DNA of 64,000 nt from Candidatus Azophilus lithoversatilis (GTDB taxonomy: Bacteria > Pseudomonadota > Gammaproteobacteria > Pseudomonadales > Azotimanducaceae). This document shows positions 8,206-17,208 of the stretch, in pieces. The notes below the pieces were generated by a model. The model saw only the letters and a list, made by a program, of their open reading frames with translations. It made no database searches and was not told where the DNA came from. The first letter of the stretch is position 1; every line of letters begins with the position of its first letter. The stretch spans positions 53,069-117,068 of the forward strand of contig JAQAJJ010000009.1 in NCBI GenBank assembly GCA_028278675.1, given 5' to 3'. The position numbers and the translations under genes are program-made.

Positions 8206-9693
8206 ATGGCAGCAAAATCAACACGCTTGAGTTTCGGCGTCAAGTTCTTTTTCGGGGCGGGGCAAGCCGCCGAAGGCATCAAGACCTGCAGCTTCGGCAC
8301 CTTCCTGCTTTTCTACTACAATCAAGTACTGGGCCTGTCGGCGGACTTGGCCGGCTTGGCCATCGCCCTGTCGCTGCTCTTCGACGCCTTGACCGACCCC
8401 ATTGCGGGCAGCGTGTCGGACCGCTGGCAGGGACCGGGCGGGCGGCGCCATCCCTTCCTTTACGCCTCCGCCCTGCCCTTGGGACTGAGCTTCTACTTGC
8501 TCTTCAACCCTTGGGTGTCCATCGACGGCGCCAGCCAAGCGGGCCTTTTCGCCTGGATGCTGACCGCCACCATCCTGACGCGCGCAACGATGACCCTCTA
8601 CCACGTCCCGCACATGGCATTGGGCGCTGAACTTTCCGACGACTACGACGAGCGCACCGTGCTGGTGGCCATTCGCCACTTCTTCGGCGCCCTCGCCTTC
8701 ATTGGCGTGTTCGCCTTGGGGTTCGGCCACTACTTCTCCCCGTCGGCCGAGTTTCCGAACGGCCAAACCAATCCCGAAGCCTATCCGCCCTTCGCGCTGG
8801 TTCTCAGCGTCCTGATGGTGGCCAGCGTCTTCGCCACCGCGTGGGGAACCCGCAGCCGCATCCCGCATCTGCCCAAGGCCCGGGCGACCGAAGCGCGGGT
8901 GCACGCCACCGAAGTGGTGCTGGAAGCCTGGACGGCCATGCAAAACGCCTCGTTCCGATGGATGATGTTCGGCTTCATCCTCATCATCATCGCCTTCGGC
9001 GTGGCCGGCGCCACGGCCCTGTACATGTTCACTTTCTTCTGGCAACTGGACCAGTTTCAAATCTTGAGCGTATTGGTCGCAGGCCCCGTGGGCAGCATGT
9101 TCGGCTACACAGCAGCGCGGCGGTTCTTCGTCTGGCTCGATAAGCGCAACGCCATGATCGCTGGCGGCCTGCTCTGGATGGTCCTGCACGCCCTGCCGGT
9201 GACGCTTCATCTGGCGGGATGGGCACCACCGCCCGGCACTTGGACCACAGCGCTGTTCCTGACGCTGATCACCGTCTTGGCCGGCGCGGCCATCGCCCAA
9301 CTGATCGTCGGCATCGGCACCGCCATGGCCGACATCGCTGACGAAAACGAACTGGCCAGCGGTCGTCGGCAGGAAGGCGTCTTCTTTGGCGCATCGGCCT
9401 TCGCCAACAAGTGCTCGGCCGCGCTCGGCTCCTATCTGGCGGGCCTGACGCTGGTCTGGATCGGCTGGCCCAGCGGTGAAGCGGTGCGCACCGCCGCTGA
9501 CATCCCGGCCGACACCTTGCTGAGCCTGGCCATCCTCTCCGGTCCGGTCGCGGCACTGCTGGCGCTGCCCGGCCTCGCCTGCCTGTGCGGCTATCGGCTT
9601 AATCGAACCCAGCTCGAAGCAATTCAGACGGCGCTGCGAGGCAAGCAAGGCGCCGCCTCGACGCTGGTGGGCAAGAGCCGAGCTTCGGCGTAA
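8206..9693 (+). CDS. MFS transporter, GPH (glycoside-pentoside-hexuronide):cation symporter-like
   Basis: A 495-residue polytopic membrane protein with about twelve hydrophobic segments. The N-terminal signature is FFGAGQAAEGIKTCSFGTF. DALTDPIAGSVSDRW and GRRHPFLYASALPLGL form the loop 2-3 motif typical of the GPH/MelB family. GPH members move sugars or related solutes with H+ or Na+; the cargo here cannot be assigned. It starts 131 bp from the divergent SDR gene, so the two may act on the same compound (inference only). Confidence 0.85.
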   Translation: MAAKSTRLSFGVKFFFGAGQAAEGIKTCSFGTFLLFYYNQVLGLSADLAGLAIALSLLFDALTDPIAGSVSDRWQGPGGRRHPFLYASALPLGLSFYLLFNPWVSIDGASQAGLFAWMLTATILTRATMTLYHVPHMALGAELSDDYDERTVLVAIRHFFGALAFIGVFALGFGHYFSPSAEFPNGQTNPEAYPPFALVLSVLMVASVFATAWGTRSRIPHLPKARATEARVHATEVVLEAWTAMQNASFRWMMFGFILIIIAFGVAGATALYMFTFFWQLDQFQILSVLVAGPVGSMFGYTAARRFFVWLDKRNAMIAGGLLWMVLHALPVTLHLAGWAPPPGTWTTALFLTLITVLAGAAIAQLIVGIGTAMADIADENELASGRRQEGVFFGASAFANKCSAALGSYLAGLTLVWIGWPSGEAVRTAADIPADTLLSLAILSGPVAALLALPGLACLCGYRLNRTQLEAIQTALRGKQGAASTLVGKSRASA

Positions 9694-9700
9694 GGCGGGT

Positions 9701-10013
9701 TCAGCCTTCGGGGCGGCGTCGCTGTTCCAGCTCGACAATGCGCGCCTGTGCGGCCTTAAGGGCGTGGTGCTGCTCCTCGGGGGTCAGCAGGTATTCGCCA
9801 TGCTCCGGGTCGAAGATGCGCAAACGCCCGTCCTCCAGGCGAAGATCTAGGCCCAGAACCTCCGAGAAGCGGCACAGGCCGCCGTCCCGCTGCTCAAGAA
9901 CGAACTCCCGAATCGGCTCATCGTCCGATTCGGGGTAGTGGACCGGCGGCGCGGGCTGGTGGCGCGCCGGTCGGAGGCCAGCGGCGTTTCAGCTGGGGTT
10001 CGGCTTGCGGCAT
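9701..10013 (-). pseudogene. Degraded, internally deleted Uma2 (DUF820) family endonuclease gene
   Basis: On the minus strand a 96-codon stretch (9988 to 9701) reads APPVHYPESDDEPI, which resembles the N-terminus of Uma2-family PD-(D/E)XK proteins. It then runs directly into REFVLEQ...SEVLGLDLRLEDGR, FDPEHGEYLLTPEEQ and a short coiled tail, which resemble the C-terminus. The central nuclease core (about 130-150 residues) is missing. The only plausible ATG (10013, MPQAEPQLKR) is in another frame and is separated by a stop at 9989-9991. This is best read as a decayed gene. Family assignment is from recalled motifs. Confidence 0.6.
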
Positions 10014-10062
10014 GGCGGGTTCCTTGGTGGGGCCGTTGCTCAACGCCGCCTGTCACCGAAGC

Positions 10063-10102
10063 AGTTTCGCGCAGCGAAACTCGAATGCGACCGTCAGGTC
10101 GC
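10063..10102 (+). repeat. Two-hairpin REP-like element, copy 3
   Basis: Hairpin 1 is AGTTTCGCGCAGCGAAACT (10063-10081). Hairpin 2 is GCGACCGTCAGGTCGC (10087-10102), a 6-bp stem with a GTCA loop. It is nearly identical to the copy at 53321-53364. It lies between the Uma2 remnant and the paralogue pair. Confidence 0.7.
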
Positions 10103-10153
10103 ACGGGCATCGGCCCGTTCCGTTGTCTTCGGGGCGGGTGGCGGGACAGGGTA

Positions 10154-11865
10154 CTAGGTGCCCGGGCCGTCGCCGTTGGTGTCCACGTCATTGCCAACGG
10201 CCGTGGCCTTGGCGTTCCCGCACACCGTGGCCGCGATCCTGCTGACCCCGGTGCTTGGGAGCCGGCCCGAATGGCCCTCCACCGAGGCGCAGATGTCCGC
10301 CAGCACCTGGTCGATGCCGTCGAGGCGGTCCTCGCCCAGGCTGCGGCCGACAACCGCGGAGTTGTTCTTCAGGACGCCGTTGCTGCGCACCATGTGCTGC
10401 ACCTCAAGCGCGTTGTCCGACAGCAGTTCGCACGCGCCCCGGCCGCTTTTCCAGCCACCGCGAAACACTCCGCCCACGTAGTCGCTGCTGAAGGACCTCG
10501 TGGCGTTGCCGGGGACCTCGCCCAGCTCACCGAAGTAGTTTTCGCCGTCCTGGTCGTAGCAGTCAATGAAGACCGAGCAGTCGGCCAGGGCCGCGCAGCG
10601 GACCCGCAGGAAGGACAGGTCCGCGCCCTGTGTCTTGACCACGCCGTGCGCGTAGGCCCGTCTCTCAAGGCCGGCGTAGGAGATCGTCCCCATGCTAATG
10701 ACCGGGTCGCCATTGTCATTGCCGTCCAGATTGAAGTCGAGCATGGCCACTGCGGTGAAATCGCCCGGACTCAGCGCCTTAACGCCCCCGGGCACGTAGA
10801 GGAATTCCGTCTGGCCGCCCCCCGGGGCGATGGGGACGCTGACGGCCGCCTGGCCGTTGGACAGCTCCGCCTTGGAGAACGAGTCCCCGGCGCCGTACAC
10901 CACCTGGTCGTCCGTCCTGAACGCACCGCTGACCACCACGTCAACGTTGCCTTCAAGGCTGGGGTAAATAAAGTCATCAGCCAAGTCGTTCGGAGTGCCG
11001 CTGTCGTCCACGACCGGCCTCGCGGGGTACTGCGTATAGATCCTGTCCCCGTCCGGGGTGGCGCCCGAGACGGTTGTCGTCAAGGTGCCCACCCTGGGGC
11101 GTTGATCGGGTCTTCGCCCTCGACCGCGTAGGTCGCATTGGAGGTCTGGAACACCGTGCGCTCGTCCACCGCCACCGTGGCCCGATTCACTGCGGCGCCC
11201 AGGCTGATGCTGACGGCGTCCGCCAGCTTGAGCACCTGCCGATTGACGAGGCTGTTCGCGGCCGACGTGTCAACCGCGCCGCTCACCTTCGGGAAGGGCG
11301 CCCCGTCTTCAGTCGTCACGGCCCTCACCACAACCGACGTGGCCGTGATCGCCACACCCCTGACCGGATTGCCGCCATTGTCGTAGCCTATGGTTTCCGG
11401 ACTCACCAGCAAGTCGGGCACGAGAAAGGAAATCGTTTCATTCACTCCAATGTCTTCCCTAGCCGCTACCCAAATGCTGACGGTCGCGGTGCCCTCATCT
11501 CCCAAGTCGTGGATCCGCGAGACCAGCCCGGCGGTCTGACTACCTGAGCCATCGAGGAGCAACAGATCCTGGGGGAAAACTTGCCGGGCGAAAACCGCGC
11601 CCGTCAGAGTGTAGGTAAGATACGCTTGGTTGCCAGCCGCAATCTTGAAGTCGGTGGTGAGCCGCAGGGACGGTCGCTCGGCAGCGCCATCGCCGCCGCG
11701 CCCCGAGCTGAGCCGAACCACCGTGCCATCGTCCGAGCCCAGAAGCTCCTCGGCGATCACGTAGGGATCGGATGCCGTTTGCGCCAAGGTGGCCGCCCAA
11801 GCGCCCACGGCGAACAACGTGCCGCTGGTGAACAGGGCCACCGCCCGCCCTGCGTATCTGATCAT
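10154..11865 (-). pseudogene. Secreted Cys-rich protein, paralogue A, with frameshift
   Basis: Two adjoining minus-strand frames (11865-11080 and 11092-10154) together align end to end with the intact gene at 12296-14032. Both have the start MIRYAGRA/MIRHAGRA, a signal peptide, KLADAVSISLG, and a C-terminal domain with six conserved Cys. Both end in DTNGDxPGT. The frame change falls in a G-rich stretch near 11085-11092 (CCAGGGTGGGCACC) and is explained by loss of one base. No known family is recognised. The cause is a real mutation or an assembly error; slippage expression is less likely because the intact paralogue lacks a matching slippery site. Confidence 0.75.
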
Positions 11866-12178
11866 TTGAGCCCCCGCTTTACCTTCGAGTCTGTTTGCTG
11901 AAATGGATTGTCTGTTGGCTGAAATGGAGTGAAAGACTCCGCTGCGACCAAGCCCAAGCCGCGCCTCGGCACCAAGGACAACCCGCCCGCCAAACGCTGC
12001 GAGAAACGAGTTGTCATGACTCCACTACTTGCTGGCTTGGTGCGCCATTCCCCGCGGCCTTGAGCGCCATGGCAACGCCTGCGGCGCCCCCGGTTCGAAT
12101 GTTGCCGACGCCGAGCGGGCTGTGCTGGCGCACGGGGACCGGGTGTTGAAGGCCCGGAGAGCGCAAAGGACTGTCTTC
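11866..12178. other. Leader region of paralogue A, no gene seen
   Basis: This spacer contains a minus-strand leader for the frameshifted paralogue. The part around 11940-12010 (complement of CAGCGTTTGGCGGGCGGGTT and GGCTTGGGCTTG) is clearly related to the equivalent leader of paralogue B near 14105-14175, so the duplication included upstream regulatory DNA. A short tandem repeat built on GCTGAAATGGA occurs at about 11898-11930. Open frames here lack family features. Confidence 0.5.
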
Positions 12179-12218
12179 CGAAAAAGAAAGTCCCCGGCCG
12201 CGATGGCGACCGGGGACT
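12179..12218 (-). terminator. Intrinsic terminator of paralogue B
   Basis: Minus-strand hairpin with a perfect 9-bp stem AGTCCCCGG / CCGGGGACT (12189-12218) around a 12-nt loop. It is followed by TTCTTTTTCG. It sits about 78 bp after the stop of the gene at 12296-14032 and separates the two tandem paralogues into distinct transcripts. Confidence 0.75.
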
Positions 12219-12295
12219 CAATCAAATGATCAGCCTCCTGGTGGAGCGGGCGGCGCCCAGATTAGGAGCGCACCCGCCGGAAGTCCACCCGCTTG

Positions 12296-14032
12296 CTAGG
12301 TGCCGGGTTCGTCGCCGTTGGTGTCGACAGTATTGGGAACGGCCACGGCATTGGCGTTCTGGCAGATCGTTTCCGGTATGGAACTGATCGGATTAGCCGG
12401 GTCAGTTGTTTTGTCTTCGACCCGGCCCAAATGGCCCTCCACCGAGTCGCAGATATCCGCCAGCACCTCGTCGATGCTGTCGAGGCGACCCTCGCTCAGG
12501 CTACGGCCGACAACCGCGGAGTTGTTCGACAGGATGTCGCCGCTGCGCACCATGTGCTGGACCTCAAGCGGGTTGTTCGACAGCAGGTCGCACGCGCCCC
12601 GGCCACTAGTCCAGCCGCCGCCCAGCGCTCCGCTCACGAAGTCACTGTTGTACACTTTCGTGGCGCCTTCGTCAATCTCGCCCAGCTCATCGAAGTAAAC
12701 CGTGCCTTCCTGGTCGTTGCAGTCGACGAAAACCGTGCAGAGGCCCGGCCCCGCGCAGCGGACCCGTATGAAGGATTGGTCTGTGCCGGCCCCCCTGACC
12801 ACGCCGTGAGCGTAGGCCTCGACTTCAAGGCCAGCGTAAGCGATGCTTCCGAAGCTATTGACCATGAGGCCATTGTCGTTGCCTGCTTCATCGAAGTCCA
12901 AAATGGCAATCGCGTTGACATTGTCCTGACTTATCGCTTCATCGCCCGCGGGCACGTAGAGGAATTCCATCGCACGGCTCGCCGAGGCGATGGCGATTTC
13001 GGCGACCCTGATCCTACTGGTGTCGTCGTCGGCGGGCGCCAGCGCCTCGGTGAAAGTGGTGTTTGGCGGGGCAGCACCGTACACCACCTTGTCGCCGGAC
13101 TTGATGGGGCCGCTAACCATCACGCTAACGTTGCCTGCCAAGGATGAGTCAAGTACGCCACCACTGACGACCGGCTTAGTGGGATCAAGCGCGTAGATCG
13201 TGTCCCCGCCGGCGGTGGTGCCTGTTATGGTTACCGACAAGGTACCTACTAAAAGGGCCCTGACCGGAGTGGCATCGTCGCCATCGTCGGTTGGCGCCGT
13301 GTAAGTTCTGTCGGGGTCTGAGCTCTGGAACTTCATGCGGGAGCTTACCGCCACCCAAGCTTCCCCGGCTTGTGCCTCGTCACCCAAGCTGATGCTGACG
13401 GCGTCCGCCAATTTGATCACCGCTATAGCGTCCAAATCAGTCAAGCCTGTCACCTCTTCCGGGAAAGGACTGGCGTTGGAACCCGCTGAGGACTTGATCC
13501 CAACCACTGACGCCGCGATGGACACGCCCCTGGTCGGCGTGTCTGCGTCGGGGTCTATGGTTATCGGCGTCACTTTCAAGTTGGGCACACTAAAGGAAAG
13601 GCTCTCGTCATCGTCAAAGGTACCAGTGGTTTCCACCGTGAATGTGACGCTGTCGTCGTCCGTGTTACCCCCTTCCTTGATCGACGAGGTGATCCCGGAC
13701 GTCCTATCACCGTCGGAGTCGACAAGCATCAACGTGCTGGCGCCGACATTACTGGCGAAAACCGCACCCGAAAGGTTGAACGTGACGTCCGCTACGTTGC
13801 CTGAACTAATGTCCTCTTCGGGGGTGAGCCGCACCTCCGGTCGCTCGGCGCTGTCATCACCACCGACCGCATCGCCCAGCAAGACCTGCGTACCGCCATC
13901 CGGGCTAATAAGCTCTTCGGCGACCACGTAGGGGTCTACTATCGTTTGGGCCAAGGTGTTCGCCCAAGCGCCGCTGGCGAACAAAGCGCCGCTGGCGAAC
14001 AGGGCGATTGCCCTTCCTGCGTGTCTGATCAT
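12296..14032 (-). CDS. Secreted Cys-rich protein of unknown family, paralogue B (intact)
   Basis: A 578-residue protein starting MIRHAGRAIALFASGALF with a signal peptide ending near GAWA-NT. GGAG precedes this ATG; an in-frame ATG four codons upstream is less likely because the paralogue starts at the equivalent Met. The first ~330 residues look beta-rich with many Thr/Val/Asp. The C-terminal ~180 residues contain six Cys (RVRC, GLC, VDC, GAC, DIC, TIC) conserved in the frameshifted neighbour, suggesting disulfides. LEVQHMVRSG and NNSAVVGRSL are the best conserved blocks. There is no anchoring motif or membrane helix beyond the signal. Probably periplasmic or extracellular; function unknown. 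Confidence 0.8.
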   Translation of the reverse strand: MIRHAGRAIALFASGALFASGAWANTLAQTIVDPYVVAEELISPDGGTQVLLGDAVGGDDSAERPEVRLTPEEDISSGNVADVTFNLSGAVFASNVGASTLMLVDSDGDRTSGITSSIKEGGNTDDDSVTFTVETTGTFDDDESLSFSVPNLKVTPITIDPDADTPTRGVSIAASVVGIKSSAGSNASPFPEEVTGLTDLDAIAVIKLADAVSISLGDEAQAGEAWVAVSSRMKFQSSDPDRTYTAPTDDGDDATPVRALLVGTLSVTITGTTAGGDTIYALDPTKPVVSGGVLDSSLAGNVSVMVSGPIKSGDKVVYGAAPPNTTFTEALAPADDDTSRIRVAEIAIASASRAMEFLYVPAGDEAISQDNVNAIAILDFDEAGNDNGLMVNSFGSIAYAGLEVEAYAHGVVRGAGTDQSFIRVRCAGPGLCTVFVDCNDQEGTVYFDELGEIDEGATKVYNSDFVSGALGGGWTSGRGACDLLSNNPLEVQHMVRSGDILSNNSAVVGRSLSEGRLDSIDEVLADICDSVEGHLGRVEDKTTDPANPISSIPETICQNANAVAVPNTVDTNGDEPGT

Positions 14033-14558
14033 TTGAGTCTCCATTTCTGGTTGAGTCTTCCTTATCGAATGAGATTATCGAACTGGATTGAACAAAGCCA
14101 CCAATGGCAAGCCCAAACCGCTCCGCACTGCTTCCCAACGCCGGGCCAATGATAACCCGTCCGCGAAACGCTGCAAGAGGTTACAGAGCATAAATTCCCA
14201 TGTAAAGAAAAAAAAACCTCTTTTTCCCAAAAAATTCCCAAAAACAAGGCTTCCTGATGCCCTCCAAGGTACCTTGGCAGCCTTGACGGATCGATTTAGG
14301 CTGGCGCCCAGGAGCCTGCGCCTTCGGAAGTCGCGAAAGCGAAAATTCGCTGCCGCCGTCCCTTTGGACGGGCGATTGAGGAGAACATCCAGCTGTATTT
14401 GACGAAATCGAACGTCCAAAGGGGCGGATGAGAGCGGATTTGCAGCCGTGAATTCCGGAGGCAGAGGCTCCTAGCTGGTTTACGGGACAGCACACTAGCT
14501 GGCGCCAATGCCGCTAATCCAGCTCAGCGACCCCATCAAAACCGGCGTCAACTCAAGA
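14033..14558. other. Gene-free spacer with a palindrome-flanked segment
   Basis: No coding gene is supported. It holds the minus-strand leader of paralogue B, an A/T-rich stretch (14199-14250) with long A and T runs, and the inverted-repeat element at 14310-14472. A further inverted pair lies inside that element (CCCTTTGGACG near 14361 and CGTCCAAAGGG near 14412). The secretin gene ends at 14559. Confidence 0.5.
14310..14472. repeat. 163-bp element with imperfect terminal inverted repeats
   Basis: AGGAGCCTGCGCCTTCGGAA at 14310-14329 is matched in inverted orientation by the complement at 14453-14472 (AGGAGCCTCTGCCTCCGGAA), 17 of 20 identical. The interior has further hairpins and no ORF. GCTGGCGCC occurs just outside both ends, near 14300 and 14500, but not symmetrically. 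It could be a MITE or a compound hairpin repeat. Confidence 0.4.
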
Positions 14559-16649
14559 TTACTCCTTCATAAACCGCCGATGAAGCTCCAGTTCTTCCTT
14601 TATCTTCTCCGTCAGCCGAGCGCCTTCGAGGTGATTGCGGATGACGTAGGGAGTGACCATCACCAGAAGCTCGGTGCGGTCGCTCTGATAGTTGTCGACC
14701 CGGAACAGGCGGCCAAGCAGGGGCAGGCGGCCGAGGCCCGGCACGCCGGCGGTGCCGGTGCTGACGTTTTCGGAGATCAACCCGCCCATCAGCAGGGAAC
14801 TGCCGTCCTTGAGCGTGAGCCCGGTAGCCAGGCTGCGCGTCAAGATGGTGGGGCTGCCCGCAATGCTGGTGGCGGCGGTGGGCCGCGCCTCGCTGAGCGT
14901 TTGGCTAATCTCCAAGTCCACCAGCCCCCCCGCCTGCACCAGGGGAGTAATGCTCAAGTCGATGCCGGTGCTGCGGTAGGTTACCTGCTGCAGCACGTTG
15001 GTGGAGCCGTCCACCTGAAAGCTGTCCTCGGAAGTTTGGGAGATCACCGGAATTTCATTGCCCACGCTGATGGTGGCCTGTTCGCCGCTCTTAACCAGCA
15101 GCTTGGGCTGCGAACGAATGGACACATTGCCTTGGTCATAGAACAGGTCGAGCACCGCGCGGGTCGTGCCTGCGTTGTCGAGCACGAGGGAAAGGCCCTT
15201 GGCCTGTATCCCCAAGGCCTCCCTGGTGCCGCCCGTGAGGGACCAATCGCCGCTGATGCCCTCCCTGAGCAGGAAATCGAAGCCGGAGCCCTCGTCATGG
15301 CTCAGCGTGACTTCCGCAATGAGCATTTCGATCAGCACGGAGGGCACGGGCTGGTCCAGCTTTTCCATCACGGCGCGAATCTCGGCCCATGCCTCGCCGG
15401 AACCGCGGTATATGAGCAGGTTGCGCCGTTCATCGACCACCAAGGGGCCGGGACCGTCCCGCGCCGCGCCCTCCGCGGACGCATCGTCGCCGGCCCTGCC
15501 GACGGCGCGGCGCGGTGAACGGCTGCTGGCGTCGCTGCCGACGATTTGGCCGAGGATGTCCACCAAGTCCGCCACCTGCGTGTTCTTCACTTCATAGGTG
15601 AAAAGGCCGGATTCGACCTCGCCCCGGTGCTCTTCGTCAAAGCTCTCGATCCAGTCGACGGCGTGGTCGAGCACGGCCGGGCTTTGGGCGAAAACCACCA
15701 GCTTGCCGAGGTAATCGAAGGGCAGGAAGATGATGTTGCCCAACCGGCTGCCGACGTTGTAGCCCTCCGCTTCCAGCACCCTGCTCACCGTTTGGGCGAG
15801 ATCTTCCGGGGCCATGAAGCGGGGCTCGACGATCAGGCCGTGGCGCCCCCGCAGCAGCGGCTGATCGAGCACTTCGATGAGTTCGAGAGCTTGGGCAATC
15901 CACTCGAATGTGCCCTTGAGCAGCAAGGCGTTGCGATCGCTTTCGTTGGAGATCTGCAGATTGGTGCTGGGAAACGCCTGGCGCAACATACTGATGACCT
16001 GGTTGGGCGCCACCACATGCAAGGGCACCAACTGAAACACCGTGCGGTGGGTGGCCGGCACTTCCGGCAGGGTGCGCCCGCTGATGAGCAGCGGCACTTC
16101 GCCGGATTCGATTTCCTGGGTGGCGAGGAAGGTGAGCACCTCATCCTGTTCGCGGATGGTGACGCCGTATTCCTGCAGCACCTGGCGGGCGGTGTTGAAG
16201 AACTGACGCGGCGGCACTGGGCTGGTGAGGCGCAGGGTGACGAGATCAGTCTTCTTCTGCAGGCCCGGCGAGATGACAAAGGACATGCCGAGCTGGGTGC
16301 CAAACACTTCGTTGATGAAGGCGACGATGGGCACGCCGTTGAAGGCCGCTTCGATGGGCGGGCCTTCGAGGCCGGCGCCGAGTTCGTCCTCCGCGCCCCG
16401 GGCCTGGGTGCGGGTGATGCGTACGCCGGGCGTGGGGCTGTAGCGGCCTTCCTCCTCCGCTTGAGCCTCCGGGGTGGAGAGGTCCTTGCCTTCGGCTTCG
16501 ATGGGTGGGCGGATGGGTTCCGGGAAGGGGGCAACGCCGAAGGTGGCGCAACCGCCCAGGCCAGCCGCCACGGTGAGGGAAGCCGCTCGGGCAAGCGCGA
16601 CCAACAGGCGGCGCCAGCGCCCATTCCGCTTCGGAATGCGCCTGACCAT
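14559..16649 (-). CDS. gspD: Secretin of the GspD type, predicted lipoprotein
   Basis: Outer-membrane secretin. With the start at 16649 (MVRRIPKRNG) it has 696 residues and a lipoprotein signal ending in AGLGGC. After a Pro-rich linker come an N0-like domain (GVPIVAFINEVFG, then FVISPGLQ), N1/N2-type repeats (LVPLHVVAPNQVISML, then TYEVKNTQVADLVDILG) and the secretin domain (LIAEVTLSHDEG, VGNEIPVISQ, PLLGRLFR, MVTPYVIRN). Fused lipoprotein targeting would make a separate pilotin unnecessary. No other type II secretion gene is nearby, so the machine it serves is unknown. An in-frame ATG exists at 16709. Confidence 0.85.
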   Translation of the reverse strand: MVRRIPKRNGRWRRLLVALARAASLTVAAGLGGCATFGVAPFPEPIRPPIEAEGKDLSTPEAQAEEEGRYSPTPGVRITRTQARGAEDELGAGLEGPPIEAAFNGVPIVAFINEVFGTQLGMSFVISPGLQKKTDLVTLRLTSPVPPRQFFNTARQVLQEYGVTIREQDEVLTFLATQEIESGEVPLLISGRTLPEVPATHRTVFQLVPLHVVAPNQVISMLRQAFPSTNLQISNESDRNALLLKGTFEWIAQALELIEVLDQPLLRGRHGLIVEPRFMAPEDLAQTVSRVLEAEGYNVGSRLGNIIFLPFDYLGKLVVFAQSPAVLDHAVDWIESFDEEHRGEVESGLFTYEVKNTQVADLVDILGQIVGSDASSRSPRRAVGRAGDDASAEGAARDGPGPLVVDERRNLLIYRGSGEAWAEIRAVMEKLDQPVPSVLIEMLIAEVTLSHDEGSGFDFLLREGISGDWSLTGGTREALGIQAKGLSLVLDNAGTTRAVLDLFYDQGNVSIRSQPKLLVKSGEQATISVGNEIPVISQTSEDSFQVDGSTNVLQQVTYRSTGIDLSITPLVQAGGLVDLEISQTLSEARPTAATSIAGSPTILTRSLATGLTLKDGSSLLMGGLISENVSTGTAGVPGLGRLPLLGRLFRVDNYQSDRTELLVMVTPYVIRNHLEGARLTEKIKEELELHRRFMKE

Positions 16650-16879
16650 TGAAACTTGCTCACACATGTCTTGCTCACGCATGTCAGGAAGACGTGTTGC
16701 GGGCGTCAAGTTGCGGGTGCGCGGTCAAGAGGCAGCCACCAGATTGCCGGGATGGCGCAATAGTACGCTAAAGCGCCTTGGGGCGCTAAGGAACCTCGGG
16801 TCAAGCCGGAGGTGAAGCGCTTGCCCAGAACCGCCGCGGCGACTAAACTGCCGCGCCCTGCAAATAGGTGGAGTCGGCG

Positions 16880-17146
16880 ATGGCGCGCGTAACGGTTGAG
16901 GATTGCTTGGATAACGTGGACAACCGCTTCGAGTTGGTGATGCTGGCCGTCCGGCGGGCGCGGCAGATGCGCCAGTTCGCCGCGGAACCGCTCGTGGAGG
17001 TGGAGAACGACAAGCCCACCGTGCTGGCGCTGCGGGAAATCGCCGAAGGGCTGATCTCCCACGAAGTGATCGACGCCCAGCAGGCCGTGCGGGAGGACGC
17101 CGAGATCGAAGCCGCCTTCGGACGGGAAGAGAACTTCGAGGACTGA
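16880..17146 (+). CDS. rpoZ: DNA-directed RNA polymerase omega subunit
   Basis: The 88-residue product begins [20 protein letters not shown], the hallmark of RpoZ. Omega wraps the beta' C-terminus and forms part of the ppGpp site. I use the ATG at 16880; an earlier ATG adds only four residues. Usually rpoZ lies between gmk and spoT in gammaproteobacteria; here it stands alone between the divergent secretin gene and a thiolase gene. A hairpin AGCGCC-TTGG-GGCGCT lies at 16772-16787 upstream. Confidence 0.95.
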   Translation: MARVTVEDCLDNVDNRFELVMLAVRRARQMRQFAAEPLVEVENDKPTVLALREIAEGLISHEVIDAQQAVREDAEIEAAFGREENFED

Positions 17147-17208
17147 GGATCGCCGGCCACCCAAGCTGGCGTTGCGGCGCCTGAGCCGATAAGGCTCCGA
17201 AGCCAACG

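Noticed and set aside
8218..9738. A 506-codon open frame antisense to the symporter gene
   Set aside because: It mirrors the GC-rich third positions of the real membrane-protein gene, is full of Gly/Gln/His/Arg-type shadow composition and has no recognisable motif or start signal.
11080..11095. Programmed ribosomal frameshift joining the two halves of paralogue A
   Set aside because: The intact paralogue has no corresponding shift, and there is no canonical X-XXY-YYZ slippery heptamer; a one-base deletion or assembly error is simpler.
16225..16652. Small plus-strand frames over the secretin gene
   Set aside because: Antisense to a well-defined secretin; no independent support.
16786..16809. 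CTAAGGAACCTCGGGTCAAGCCGG resembling one end of the MITE at 23294, split here as CTAAGGAACCTCG and GGTCAAGCCGG
   Set aside because: Only the first bases and TCAAG match, no partner end is found on either side before the coding sequence of rpoZ, so chance similarity is as likely.
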